The position numbers and the translations under genes are program-made. Below are positions 10,301 to 19,929 of a stretch of 64,000 bases of DNA, piece after piece (positions within the stretch are counted from its first letter, which is position 1; each line of letters opens with the position of its first letter). A model generated the notes under the pieces. That model was not told the origin of the DNA. It worked only from the letters and a program-made list of their open reading frames with translations, and made no database searches. Source of the DNA: Tausonia pullulans (taxonomy: Eukaryota; Basidiomycota; Tremellomycetes; Cystofilobasidiales; Mrakiaceae); assembly GCA_951802195.1 (NCBI GenBank), contig OX637621.1, forward strand, positions 1 through 64,000, written 5' to 3'.

Positions 10301-12184
10301 AGCGGGACGAGCGGAACGCTGGGGAGGCGTGGGAGGAAGTAGAGGTGGAGGATGGCAGAGCGATCGGTTGTTCGCGCGGCTTGACCTTAACGGTTGTCGT
10401 GGACGACAGACTCGGCCGGAGGCGGACGACATTTGACGAGGACGAGACAAGGCTCGAGGTGGACGAGGGAATCCGGACGACGGAGGGGCGCCGCCCAGCC
10501 TCCGTAGAGGAAGGGGCGATGTCGCCAAACGAGCCAGAGGAGTTGGAGGAGAGCGCGGACGATGTCGATTGCGACCGCTGGAGGGTGGCCGGCAGCCCGT
10601 CCAAGCTAGACGACCGCGAGTGGGAGGACGATGTGGAAGCCGTACGCGAGAGCAATGCCGACGTCCGGAGGGAGGGTGGATCACGCGCCGACGGCCCTCG
10701 GCGGTTAGGAGACCGAGGAGAATGCCGGGAAGGTGAAAGCGATGCAGCGACGCCTGCGTCAAAGGAGGATCTGGACAACGCCGCAGGAGGCCGAGGCGAG
10801 GTAGCCAACGCTGCCCTGCCGCTTCCATTGCTGCCCTCGTCGCTTCCACGTGGGCTGCTCCAGCCGCCATCCGATCCGGACGCAGGCAAGCTCCCGTTCC
10901 GAACGTGTCGGGCGACCAGCGACCGAGGGACAGGGAACTCCTCCCTCCTCCCGTCGCGAGACCCGACGAGAGACGACGACGACCCGCCGCTCGTGCTCGA
11001 GCCTGAGTAACTCGCCCGCTTTTGGTGCCGTTGGGAACGCTCGCGCTCTGTGTCGGACCCGGACCAGCCGGAGTCGTCACGCAGGGGCGGGCGGGAGAAG
11101 GTGAAGGCCGAGGGCGAAGCGCGAGCTCCCCCAGGCGAGGATGGTGGTGGCGGGGAGCCAGAGCCGAGGATGCTCTGTTGCTTCTGGGACCGATTGGTTG
11201 CGGGAGACAGCTGAGCGAGGTGGTTCATAACCTAGAAGAGCAAGGTCAGTCCGTCAATCTGAGACCAGGGAGACACGAGACACGACGGGTCGAGACGGCC
11301 ACGAGTACGGCAACAGACGAAGTCTCCTTGAGACCGAGACAAGTTCCAGGCGTCGAGACGTCAACGGCGCCGGACGACGCGTCGTGAGCGAGGCACTCGT
11401 CTGTTCTCGTTGCGAACCCGGCTAGGCACGGCGTAAGGTCAAGGGTCACAGCCCGAGGGCAGGGGAAAATATCCAGCCAGGGGTCCACAGAGACGCGTCC
11501 CCTTAGCCGGGTGACAGACAGCCCTTCACACGTACGACGACGCGCACGACAGCCCCTCTCTCACGATGAGCCCCTCCCCTCATCGGCTCCTCGTCTACAA
11601 CGAGGCACGGTCAGAAGGCTCTCAAGACCACTCACCCTGCCCGACTTCTCCCTCAGCTCCCAGATCCGCCTGTTTTCCCTCTCCTCCCTCCCCGCAGCGC
11701 TGCCCGAGCCTGCACTACTGCTCGTCTCGCTCCGGCCGCCTACGCTGCCTCTCCTGCTCGCCTCCCTCCTCTCGCTTGCCCTCGCTGGCCCATCACCGAC
11801 GACGCGCGTAGAGCCTCCCCCCCCGGAGCCCTCGGAGCTCGTGAAGGGTGGGGAGGGGAGTCCGCCGTTGTGTCGACGGGCTGAGGGGGGTGGTGGTTGG
11901 TCGGGGATGGACGCAGTCGATGAGGACGAGGACGGCTGTTGACCTTGCGGGGGATGTTGCTGGACGAGCGGAGAAGGCCCAACGTAGATGGCCGAGGCGC
12001 GTCGGTGCTCGAGGGCGGAGCGGTTCTCCTTGGAGGACAAAGACGAGGACGAAGACGAGGACGAGGACGCAGGCGAGGAAGAGAGCGACGGTCGGTTTAA
12101 CGACGACGGAGGGGGGTTTGCTCCTGGCGGCGCTCGAGCTCTTGGCTGGCTCTCCTCGCGAGCAGCAGCAGCGTCCGAGGCCAT
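7349..12184 (-). CDS. Large serine-rich protein, function unknown
   Basis: Four exons (11636-12184, 10029-11231, 8233-9958, 7349-8178) give 1435 residues. Start was taken at the ATG just downstream of a C-rich leader that contains a C20 tract; frames stay open upstream, so a longer start is possible. Most of the protein is Ser/Pro/Arg-rich low complexity with poly-Ser and poly-Pro runs. Two ordered patches stand out: a charged helix REMLERIERENAESEKRRRE (about residue 770) and a leucine-patterned helical region (about 980-1120) with HIRNLFEAFAQLEAYFRRLP and SEELQWSYAILKEVKRTSDE. Such architecture fits a cytoskeletal or cell-end scaffold under phospho-regulation, but that is inference. The first intron is long (404 bp). 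No family recognised. Confidence 0.78.
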
Positions 12185-12565
12185 CCGGGGCTGGCTGGTC
12201 TCCTGCTCGAGGGAGCGGGCGTGGTGAGAAGGGCGAGAGAGGATGGATGAGGCGGGGGGGGGGGGGGGGGGGGAGGGCGAGATAAAGAGGGTGGGGGTTG
12301 GGGGTGGAGGGGCGTAGTGCGAGCGCGAGAGGTCGTCGTTCCTACTTCCCCCCGACTCGCCGGCTCCCTGTGGTCGTCTCGCTGCGGCTACGCGTGTGTA
12401 TCGACGCGTCGACATCGGCGTCTGGGCTGCCCGCTCGTCGTCAAGGGAGGGACCGCATATGTCCGTCGATTGACAGCGGATCGTCGTCGGCCTAAGCTGA
12501 TCTTTCTGCTGGTCCTCGCATTTTGCTCCACAAGTCATGATCGATCTTTCCGCTTGGTTCCCGTC
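12185..12565. promoter_or_regulatory. Leader of serine-rich gene and 3' side of KGG gene
   Basis: On the minus strand this holds the upstream region of the serine-rich gene, including a C20 tract (G20 on plus, 12254-12273) and CT-rich sequence. It also holds the short 3' untranslated region of the gene ending at 12566. The two genes are in tandem and only 381 bp apart. Confidence 0.5.
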
Positions 12566-13113
12566 TCACTGATCCTTTTTACCAACTCTGCCATCGGGAC
12601 TTCCATCACGCTTCTTCCCCCCATGCTCCGTTGGCTTCCACACCTCGCCGTGGTCCTCCGACAACACGGATCCTTTGTGGTCTGCAGCGTGCGAAGTCGA
12701 CGAGCCGCCGCCGTGCGCCCTGCCCCCCTTGTGGCCCGCCGTTTTGGCACGCTCGTGGTCGCCGCCGAAGCCGTGGTCGGGGGAGACTGTCGTCGGATGG
12801 GAGCGGGAGAGAGAAGGAGAAAGGAGAGTTAGAATGGGCGAAAGGAGTCGGTCTGCCGGCTCAACGCTCGATCTGAGAGCAACGGGATCAACCTCGATGG
12901 TCTTTCTCGCCATCCTTCTTGAGTCCCGAATGCTCCGTCGGTTTGTACGACCTCAAGTGCACGCCGGCTTGGTCAGCTCCGAGGGACGGTGGCGGAGGGG
13001 AGAGATCGGGACAAGGGGCAGATGACACACATGAGGCGAACAGAGGTGGCAGCTGAACGCTGGGAAGTAAGTGCGAGAGCCGGGTGCCTGAGGATGAAGG
13101 CAGGACCGATCAT
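12566..13113 (-). CDS. Small KGG/EHGG-motif stress-type protein
   Basis: Three exons (13031-13113, 12893-12951, 12566-12786) give 120 residues. The mature part carries two copies of a motif of form YKPTEHxGLKKDGxxDxRV (one SYKPTEHSGLKKDGEKDHRV, one VWKPTEHGGKKRDGSPDGRV) around HGFGGD and AKTAGHKGG, the KGG motif found in stress-induced hydrophilic proteins of fungi and bacteria. The first 28 residues (MIGPAFILRHPALALTSQRS...) are rich in Ala, Ser and Arg with no acidic residue, like a mitochondrial import signal. That location is inference. The middle exon and both joins are supported because the repeated motif reads through them. Intron donors are GTGTGT and GTTGAT. Confidence 0.72.
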
Positions 13114-13751
13114 GTCGATGTTGCGTTGTGCGTATGCAAGAGGGGTGGGGATCGTGCGATGGTGGTTAGAGATCGAGCAACGACAAACCAGAGAAGGCCA
13201 GGGCGTACGACGACGCCATCCCGCCCACGCCTCGGCTTGATTCCTGCAAGGAAGCCTGCCTGTCGATCCCACCTGCGCGAGATGATCAATCCTATGACGT
13301 TGACCTTCGGAGACTTTTGTGCGGGTCCTTCTTCCGGATAGCCAGGCGTTAGGCGGTAGTACGGGGAGATATCGATCATCAATGGATACAGAAAAGGAAG
13401 AAAAAAAGAACCTAGTGCTACATAGTGTGAGAAGTGTAGAGAAGAAGATATAGGATAATGCTAGAGGTCCTTGGACTCTGTGGATCAGCTGCGTGTAGAG
13501 AGTGAGGAGGCTATGTACTTGCGTGCGGTCGTATGCGATGTTGGAGTGCAAGAAAAAGGAAAGGAGACGGTGTGCGTGTGGGAGAGAGAGTCCCAGATAA
13601 AGAGAAGAAATAACAACGAGCGCGCGGGAGGAGAGAGAGAACGAGAGACGACAACGAGCCGTCAGGATGACGCAGGGTTCAGACAAGCGCCGAGACACAC
13701 CCCTGTCTCGACTCCTCCGATGTCGACCTCATCTCGGCCATGCCCCTCCCC
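13114..13751. other. Upstream region of KGG gene
   Basis: It contains the promoter side of the KGG gene and the 3' side of the next tandem gene. A short minus-strand reading frame around 13275-13382 (ISPYYRLTPGYPEEGPAQKS) is protein-like but has weak codon bias. It could be an untranslated leader or an extra first exon. Confidence 0.35.
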
Positions 13752-14451
13752 TCAGTCGCGGGCGTTCTTTTCCTATTGGTTGTGTATGTAGGCGATATGT
13801 GAAATCCAGCGAGACGGAAAGAGAGTGCGGGGGACAGTCAGCTCTTGGGTTCAGGGAAGAGGGTGGCATGGGGAGCCACAAAGAAAAAGTGGAGGCGGAT
13901 GATCAGGGAAGACAAGGCATGCGTCCACCTCATTATGACGCATGGCAGCGCCCATTCGTAGCGAGGCGACAGTACGCACCTCAGCCTCCTTCTTGGGCAA
14001 CCCGTCAACGCCGAGCGGCTTCCGCTGTAGATACTTTGCCTCGCTGAGCAGGCCCCTGTGGTACAGGGCGAGGTCGGCTGCATGGCCATGGGAAGGGAGA
14101 CGGCAAGCATGGCGGAAAGGAAAAGATCGCGAGGAGATGAGCAGATAATGACGAGGTGAATAAGATAGCATGAGCGATTCAAAAGGAAGAGAAGGACGTC
14201 AGTACGAGAGGTGCACGCGAGCGAGGTGATGCGACGGATAGACAGCCCGCCCGACAACGTTGACTCTGACGTCGGTCGATGATGCAATCAAGTCAATCCT
14301 ACGCACAGGTGTAGCGCGAGAGACCTTCCTCGGGGTCGAGACCGTCGTACTGCGAGCCCATCGAGGCGAGCGACGAAAGGGAGGCTGCCGAGGAGGACGA
14401 GCCGGCGCCATCGTTCGATGAGGCACGGGGGAGCTGGTCGGAGGAGCTCAT
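13752..14451 (-). CDS. Hypothetical 87-residue protein
   Basis: Three exons (14307-14451, 13980-14077, 13752-13772) give 87 residues. Exon 1 is Ser-rich and begins MSSSDQLPRASSNDGAG. Exon 2 encodes a likely helix, DLALYHRGLLSEAKYLQRKP. The tiny last exon encodes EKNARD and the stop. Both donors are GTGCGT, the commonest form in this window, and both joins keep frame. The last intron is 207 bp, and its acceptor is the first AG after a CTGAC branch site. No family recognised; it is small enough to be a subunit of a complex. Confidence 0.6.
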
Positions 14452-15722
14452 GATAGTTGGGGACCGGGGTGGTTGGTAGTGGTGGCAAGCGAGGGGAAAA
14501 GTAGGAGAGCGACAGAATGGGTGGGAGAGTGGGCGATTGATTTGGCTGATTTGTTGGGCGTGTCGCTGAACAGTGGGGCGAGGGCGGGCGTTCAAGAAGG
14601 TTGAGGGTGAGGAGGTGGTGGATAGAGACAAGCCAATTCGATGAGGCGTCGACAAGGGGGTGAGGGCATGAGCGATTGGATCTGGGCGCGCGTGGCGTGA
14701 GTGGCTCGCTCGTTTGACGTTTGACAGCTGCTCTCCAGACAGAGAGCGAAAAGATGAATCGTCAGCTCGAATTGAACGCAGTGATTGTATTGAGTAAGAG
14801 GAGAGGGCGGACTGCTCAACTCTGCTCACTGCGGACCGTTTGGCCGCTCTCCACTTCTTCTTTTTCACTTTCCTTCTCAATATGCAGGTAGTTCAGCGCC
14901 GAGGCTCGTGGACTTCCCCTCTCTGCAAAACAACACGTCGACGGCCATGCTGGGCGAGTGGAAATGGTCGCTCTCGAATGGGGCGAAAGGAAGCAAGTTC
15001 CAGGTCTAATGACGTGTTGGTTCATCGCGCGTAGGAAACTCGCTCACTCAGTGGCACTCTTCTAGGTCGCCTCTCATCTCACTTCCGTTTCCTTTCCTTC
15101 CTTCTTCCGGGCGTTCCGGCGTCTACGTCATCTCTTCTCCCATCCCGGTCTCACTCATTCTCTTTCATGTGTCTGTTGTCGTCAGACGCAATCCCTTGCT
15201 TCCCTTTTCTATGAACGTGAGAGTCGAGCGAGTCCAGGGAATGGTCAGAGAAGACAAATGTGAGACCTTGGACGAGCTCCCTCAATCTTGCGGGCGATTG
15301 CATGCATCACCTTTGAGAGCCTTCGAATTGTATGATCAATTACGGATGTTGACCAAACGAACGAGACTCATCATGCTGGTCGAATAAACGGTGGTAAGGA
15401 GTTGAAGGACTGCCGTCGTCAAGAACAGAAGCACGCGCGGGACATGCTACAGTCGACGGAGCCGGCTTGTGACGATGAAGAACTAAAGCGAACGTCAGAA
15501 AGAGGTGTGACTTTGGAGGGGGGTGGTTGCTGGGCTGGCAGGCCGGGTCTAGTGTGTCATCGCGCGACGGGGCGCCCTTGACTCAGACCAAAGGTCGAGT
15601 GAGAGAGATAGAGTGCACGAAGTGGACAGAATGATCGACCGACATTTCACGCAAGGACAAGCGAGCGAGCTGAGAAAGAGTTCCTTTCGGGCATTGCCAG
15701 GGAAGAGTGAAATGTAACATCT
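14452..15722. other. Promoter side of the 87-aa gene; no other gene seen
   Basis: CT-rich minus-strand sequence directly upstream of 14451 looks like a leader. The rest, to the 3' end of the CZIB gene, has only short frames without codon bias. Confidence 0.4.
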
Positions 15723-16777
15723 TCAGGCCTTGACCCATTTCGACTCGAGGTCTTCGATCGAGCAGGGGGCTTTCGACTGTACGAGAGAACGAGCGAGAAG
15801 AAGGACGTCGTTGTCGTCAGGAACCAAGATGAACGTCGTCGAGCGAGAAGGCCTCCGTGCGCGCGCGCAAGGCAGAGAAATCGACCCACCTCCTCGTCGT
15901 AATCGTCCCATCGGCCGTCCTCAAACACAATGGTGTCAAAGACTGTCTCCGAATCCGGGACCGAAGCCGTCCACTCGCCCTGCTCGACCGCAAAGGCAAA
16001 CACATCAGTCGCATCGCGCGACCCTCATGTTAATGACAGCGCATTCTCACCTCAAAGTCGAACCCGACGACCTCAAGCCCCCTGCCTTCAACGGTGAGGA
16101 AGACGCTCCACTCGTCGCTCTCCATGATCGGCAGCGGCTTGGACGACGCGGGCGTCTTGGCGTGTTTCTTCGACTTGAGCGGGCCCGATGCCGGCGCCTG
16201 GGGAGGGAGGAAGGAGAGCGAAGACTCGCGCTGGATAGTGCAAATGGGCTGGTCAGCGAGTAGTAGAATAGTCAAACGGGTGTGGACGAGACGCACCTTG
16301 CAGAACGAACACTTCCAGACGAAGGAAGCCGTGCCTCGGCCGGACGAGAGTTCGTGCTCCTCCTGTCATGCATGCGACGACGCGAAGATCTCCACTGCCA
16401 TCAGTAGCCCTCTCTCTCTCTCTCTCCTATCACACCATCATCGCACCTGCCTGTTCACAGGGACCGTCGTCGGGTGGACCTCATGACACGACGAACACTG
16501 GACCTGAATGTCCAGACGTGAGCGCCCACCGTCAGCCAAAGCGCGCGCCAAACGCGACTCTCGGCGACACTCAAGACGACAACGACGAACTCGGAAGTGG
16601 AACTCGTGTGCTTCAGATTTAGGCTCAAGCGCGGTGATGTTATCCATCGTGGCCTTGATGAGAAGGGTGAGCTTCTGGATTGGTGTCCCAAAGGTGAAGA
16701 GGACGTCGGGGCGTCAGCTGGCTAGAACTGGGGAAGCAGGTCAGTCAAAGATGGGTGCAGGAGCAACTCACGACCAT
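15723..16777 (-). CDS. CXXC zinc-binding protein, CZIB/UPF0587 (DUF866)
   Basis: Seven exons (16772-16777, 16591-16674, 16447-16503, 16297-16362, 16051-16230, 15890-15979, 15723-15776) give 178 residues. It belongs to the eukaryotic C1orf123/CZIB family of small zinc proteins of unclear function. Seen: N-terminus MVKLTLLIKATMDNITALEP, first CXXC (Cys33, Cys36) in QCSSCHE, SSGRGTASFVWKC with second CXXC (Cys67, Cys70), EGRGLEVVGFDFE, and GRWDDYDEE near the end, all in family order. Exon 1 is only six bases (ATG GTC); it is required to give the conserved K-L-T-L-L start. Length matches the family. Confidence 0.9.
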
Positions 16778-17808
16778 GGATCAAGAAAGGAGTAAGGAGG
16801 GTAGAAAAGGTGAAGGAGGGAAGGAGACGGGTGTTAGAGATCAGTAAGGAGAGCGAGTCCGTTCGCGAGTCGGACGGGATCAGGGGACAGGTGCGCTCAG
16901 CCGCCTGTCGTCTTAACACCAAGGCCCCCGTGACCTCCATTTCATCCGAATTTTTGTCTCCAGAGAACTACTTCCGAGATCGATGCGTTTGAAGGAACTT
17001 AAAAATGGATACATTGTAACGGCTCCCAAATCAACGGGCCTGGAGAAAGGAACACTAACTAGAGTTATTGAGAGAAGTTGAGGAGAGACGGGAAGATGTA
17101 ACGCTACCTGAAGGTGTGAAGAGAGAAGAGAAATAGAGAAGAAAGAAGAGACGTATAGTGTAGTCTGCTAAGGTCGGCGAAGGGAGATGAAGGGAGGGGG
17201 GAGGGGGGGTCAGCATGTGTTCTGCGGAAGAGAGATCCGGTGGAACGCTCGCTCCACTCACCTGAGACACAAGCTGTTATTGCTAGGCGGAGCAACGAAG
17301 ACAAAGAGAGATGATAAGGGAAAGAGAGAAAAGGACAAAACAAAGGTGCAAGGGTGGGCCGGCTCGTACGCAAGCACGATTGAGGAAATTTCAAACAACG
17401 AAGTGAAGAAGGCTGGCGAGCAGAGGAGCATCAAAAAAAAGGTGTGTGAGTGAAAAGGCTTGGATTTGGTGACGCAGCTGGCTCACCCTTGGAAAGTCGA
17501 AAGAAGGGGAGGGGGAAGTAAGAGAGGACATGGAGGTGGCGTCACAGGCGGAACAGCCCAAGCAAACGTCAGTCGTGGCAAGGCGTGGGCTAACTGTCCC
17601 TATCTCTTCCTTTCCACCTTCCCTCCTCCTCATCCCTCCGTTTCGGCACTGGAACTTCATTATGAAAGTGAGGATGACGGGAACACATTGTCAGACTACA
17701 AATTGAGATGGAGAGGTAGAAAACGAGATGGCGAAGCCGCCAGTCATGCGGCTTCACCCATCTCTCTCGTTATTGTCGTCGCCCACCTTCTAGATCGTCG
17801 CTGCCACC
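16778..17808. other. No CDS recognised; intron-like signals on minus strand
   Basis: On the minus strand, donor GTGAGTGG near 17262, a CTGAC branch and a TTAG acceptor near 17172 look like an intron without flanking codon bias. It may be a spliced leader of the CZIB gene or a non-coding transcript. A donor-like AGGGTGAGC also lies near 17487. No domain or long biased frame is seen. Confidence 0.35.
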
Positions 17809-18228
17809 TCAGCCTTGCGCGACAGCCGAGGGCTTGGTATCGACATTGAGCATGCTGGCGAGGGCCTCGTGATACTCTTTGAGGTCGCGCGAGTAACGCC
17901 TAAGCTTGGTCTCTGGGTCTGAGACTGGGTTGGGGCAAAAGCAGAGCAAACCGAAGTCAGCGTCGGCCCAAACATGAGGTGGCAGCTGTGGTCACCTACG
18001 AGAGGGCGAAGGAGGTCTCGCTTCGAGCGACATCTGAGACAAGGGTAGGACGACGAACTGCGACGGGGAGGGAGGAGTCGGTGGGAGGAAGTTGACCGCG
18101 TTGGCCGTGCTGTTGACGGCGGCATGAGTAGGTACCGGGTCGTAGGGAGTCGTCGGATTGACGACAAAAGAGCCATCGGCAGCGAAGGAGCGCTGGAGGT
18201 CGGCCAAGTTGCGGGAGGAGGTCGACAT
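17809..18228 (-). CDS. Hypothetical 114-residue protein
   Basis: Two exons (18000-18228, 17809-17924) give 114 residues. The start is MSTSSRNLADLQRSFAADGS. The middle is proline-rich (LPPTPPSPSQF). The C-terminus is a charged helix, PETKLRRYSRDLKEYHEALA, followed by SMLNVDTKPSAVAQG. The intron has donor GTAGGT, a GCTGAC branch and acceptor CCCAG, and its removal keeps the frame. The combination of a disordered N-terminal half and a coiled-coil-like end suggests a small complex subunit. No family recognised. Confidence 0.6.
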
Positions 18229-19048
18229 GGGTTGAAGAGTTGGGGTGATGGTGGTGATGGTGGGTGGTGGATTTCTTTGGACAGATGTTTCGTTGAGGAG
18301 AGCTGAGGGCTGAGTTGAACGGGCTGAGGGCTGGTGGCGGATGATGAGTGGAGTCGAGTCTAGTACCGCGGAGTTCGTAGGTAAATGAGCCAGATATCGG
18401 CGACCTGAGAACCGTCAGTGTCTTACGCGAAGGCAGTCAGGCGGGGAAGGAAATCATGGAGAGGTATATTAGCCGGCGAAGGGCTCGACGATGGCTAGCA
18501 GACAGAAAAAGGGGAGGGGGGGTTGGGGGGTAGGGGAATGAATGAGTGACGTTCCTCTGAGGCCTACGTCATTTATTGGCCATGCAGTTTCGTGCTTCTT
18601 CGGACCCTATTCTCCTCTTCCTTTTTTTATTTATTTGTTCTAACCATAAACGCAACTCATTACAATAATCGTAATCTATAGGAAGGACAGAAGAGGAAAG
18701 GGAAGCGCGCTATTGCGCTTCCATGCAGCTCTCCTCTCGCTTTCGCTGCTCTTCAATTTCTGAACACCTTTATCTTACGCTACTTGTGAGTATGGTCGCA
18801 CGAGCCCATCAGCAGGAGCGAAAGGCGGACGGCAGGCGAGCAAAATGAAAAAAAAAAAAAAACCACTGCCATCGGTTCCGCTCTTGCATTTCATCTTCAT
18901 ACCCGGCCCCTGTTCGGCTTAGTGGCATCTTCATGTGAGTCTGCGTTGATGGTCCACATGCCCCTCCCTTCTCACAACTGAGGTAGGGAGAACTGTGAGA
19001 CTTTTTAGATAGTATCATCCGCGATTCCATCTGGAGTCAGAAAGAGAG
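18229..19048. other. Upstream region of the 114-aa gene, no gene seen
   Basis: It contains the promoter side of the preceding minus-strand gene and AT-rich sequence near 18620-18690. Nothing coding is recognised up to the assembly gap. Confidence 0.4.
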
Positions 19049-19248
19049 NNNNNNNNNNNNNNNNNNNNNNNNNNNNNNNNNNNNNNNNNNNNNNNNNNNN
19101 NNNNNNNNNNNNNNNNNNNNNNNNNNNNNNNNNNNNNNNNNNNNNNNNNNNNNNNNNNNNNNNNNNNNNNNNNNNNNNNNNNNNNNNNNNNNNNNNNNNN
19201 NNNNNNNNNNNNNNNNNNNNNNNNNNNNNNNNNNNNNNNNNNNNNNNN
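19049..19248. other. Assembly gap, 200 N
   Basis: Exactly 200 undefined bases, the usual placeholder for a scaffold gap of unknown true size. A gene or repeat may be missing here. Confidence 0.99.
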
Positions 19249-19929
19249 CTCCCAGAAGCTCACGACGATCCCACGAGCTTTGTACAAATTGAGGGCGGGG
19301 GATCAAACAAGTACCATCGACGCCTCGCTCGTGTGCCTACATTGGCGTATTGCTTCTTTCCGTGTGGTACGTGTGCGTGCTACATGTATGACGTTCAACA
19401 TTCCCCTTGCCTTCACGCGGGATGGTCCCTCACGAGATAACCGAAAGGGGTATGTCTCAACGAACAGGTTGGTTAATGACAAAAACCTCCAGCCAGCACC
19501 TCGTGAGCATCTGTTTCGGTAGAATTCACACCGTGGAGTCCGTCCGAGACGCGCGCGCGAAATCGGTAGCTTGCGTGCTTGGCCCGCTGGCGGACTTAGC
19601 CTTTGTTAATTCCCCCCTTTTTTTTTTTACCTTGTCCTTATTGTGCGAGATAGGCTGTTGGGGCATAGCAGGCAGGCTTCTTCTAGGCCTCCTGCACACG
19701 TCAGGAAAACATCGAGGTGCTGTGAAGAGCGAGCTAGCTGACTCCTCGCTGGTGCAGCCACTTCTCACCTCCTCTCAGAATGTCCTTGGATTCACGAGCA
19801 GAGAAATGAAATGTAGACTCATGCACTCGCAGGCCCCAGCCCCAACCCACGCGGCCATCCAAACCGCCTTGATATGACGTGTCCCTACCCTCCCCCATCT
19901 GCACACACGCTCTCCCTTCTATCGTCCTC
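19249..19929. other. No gene recognised between gap and ATG7
   Basis: Plus and minus frames here lack codon bias and motifs. The right end is the 3' side of ATG7. Confidence 0.45.

Noticed and set aside
10228-11010. Long plus-strand frame of 260 codons rich in Glu/Asp/Arg
   Set aside because: It is the mirror of the serine-rich coding exon on the minus strand. The acidic composition is what the reverse complement of Ser/Pro/Arg codons gives.
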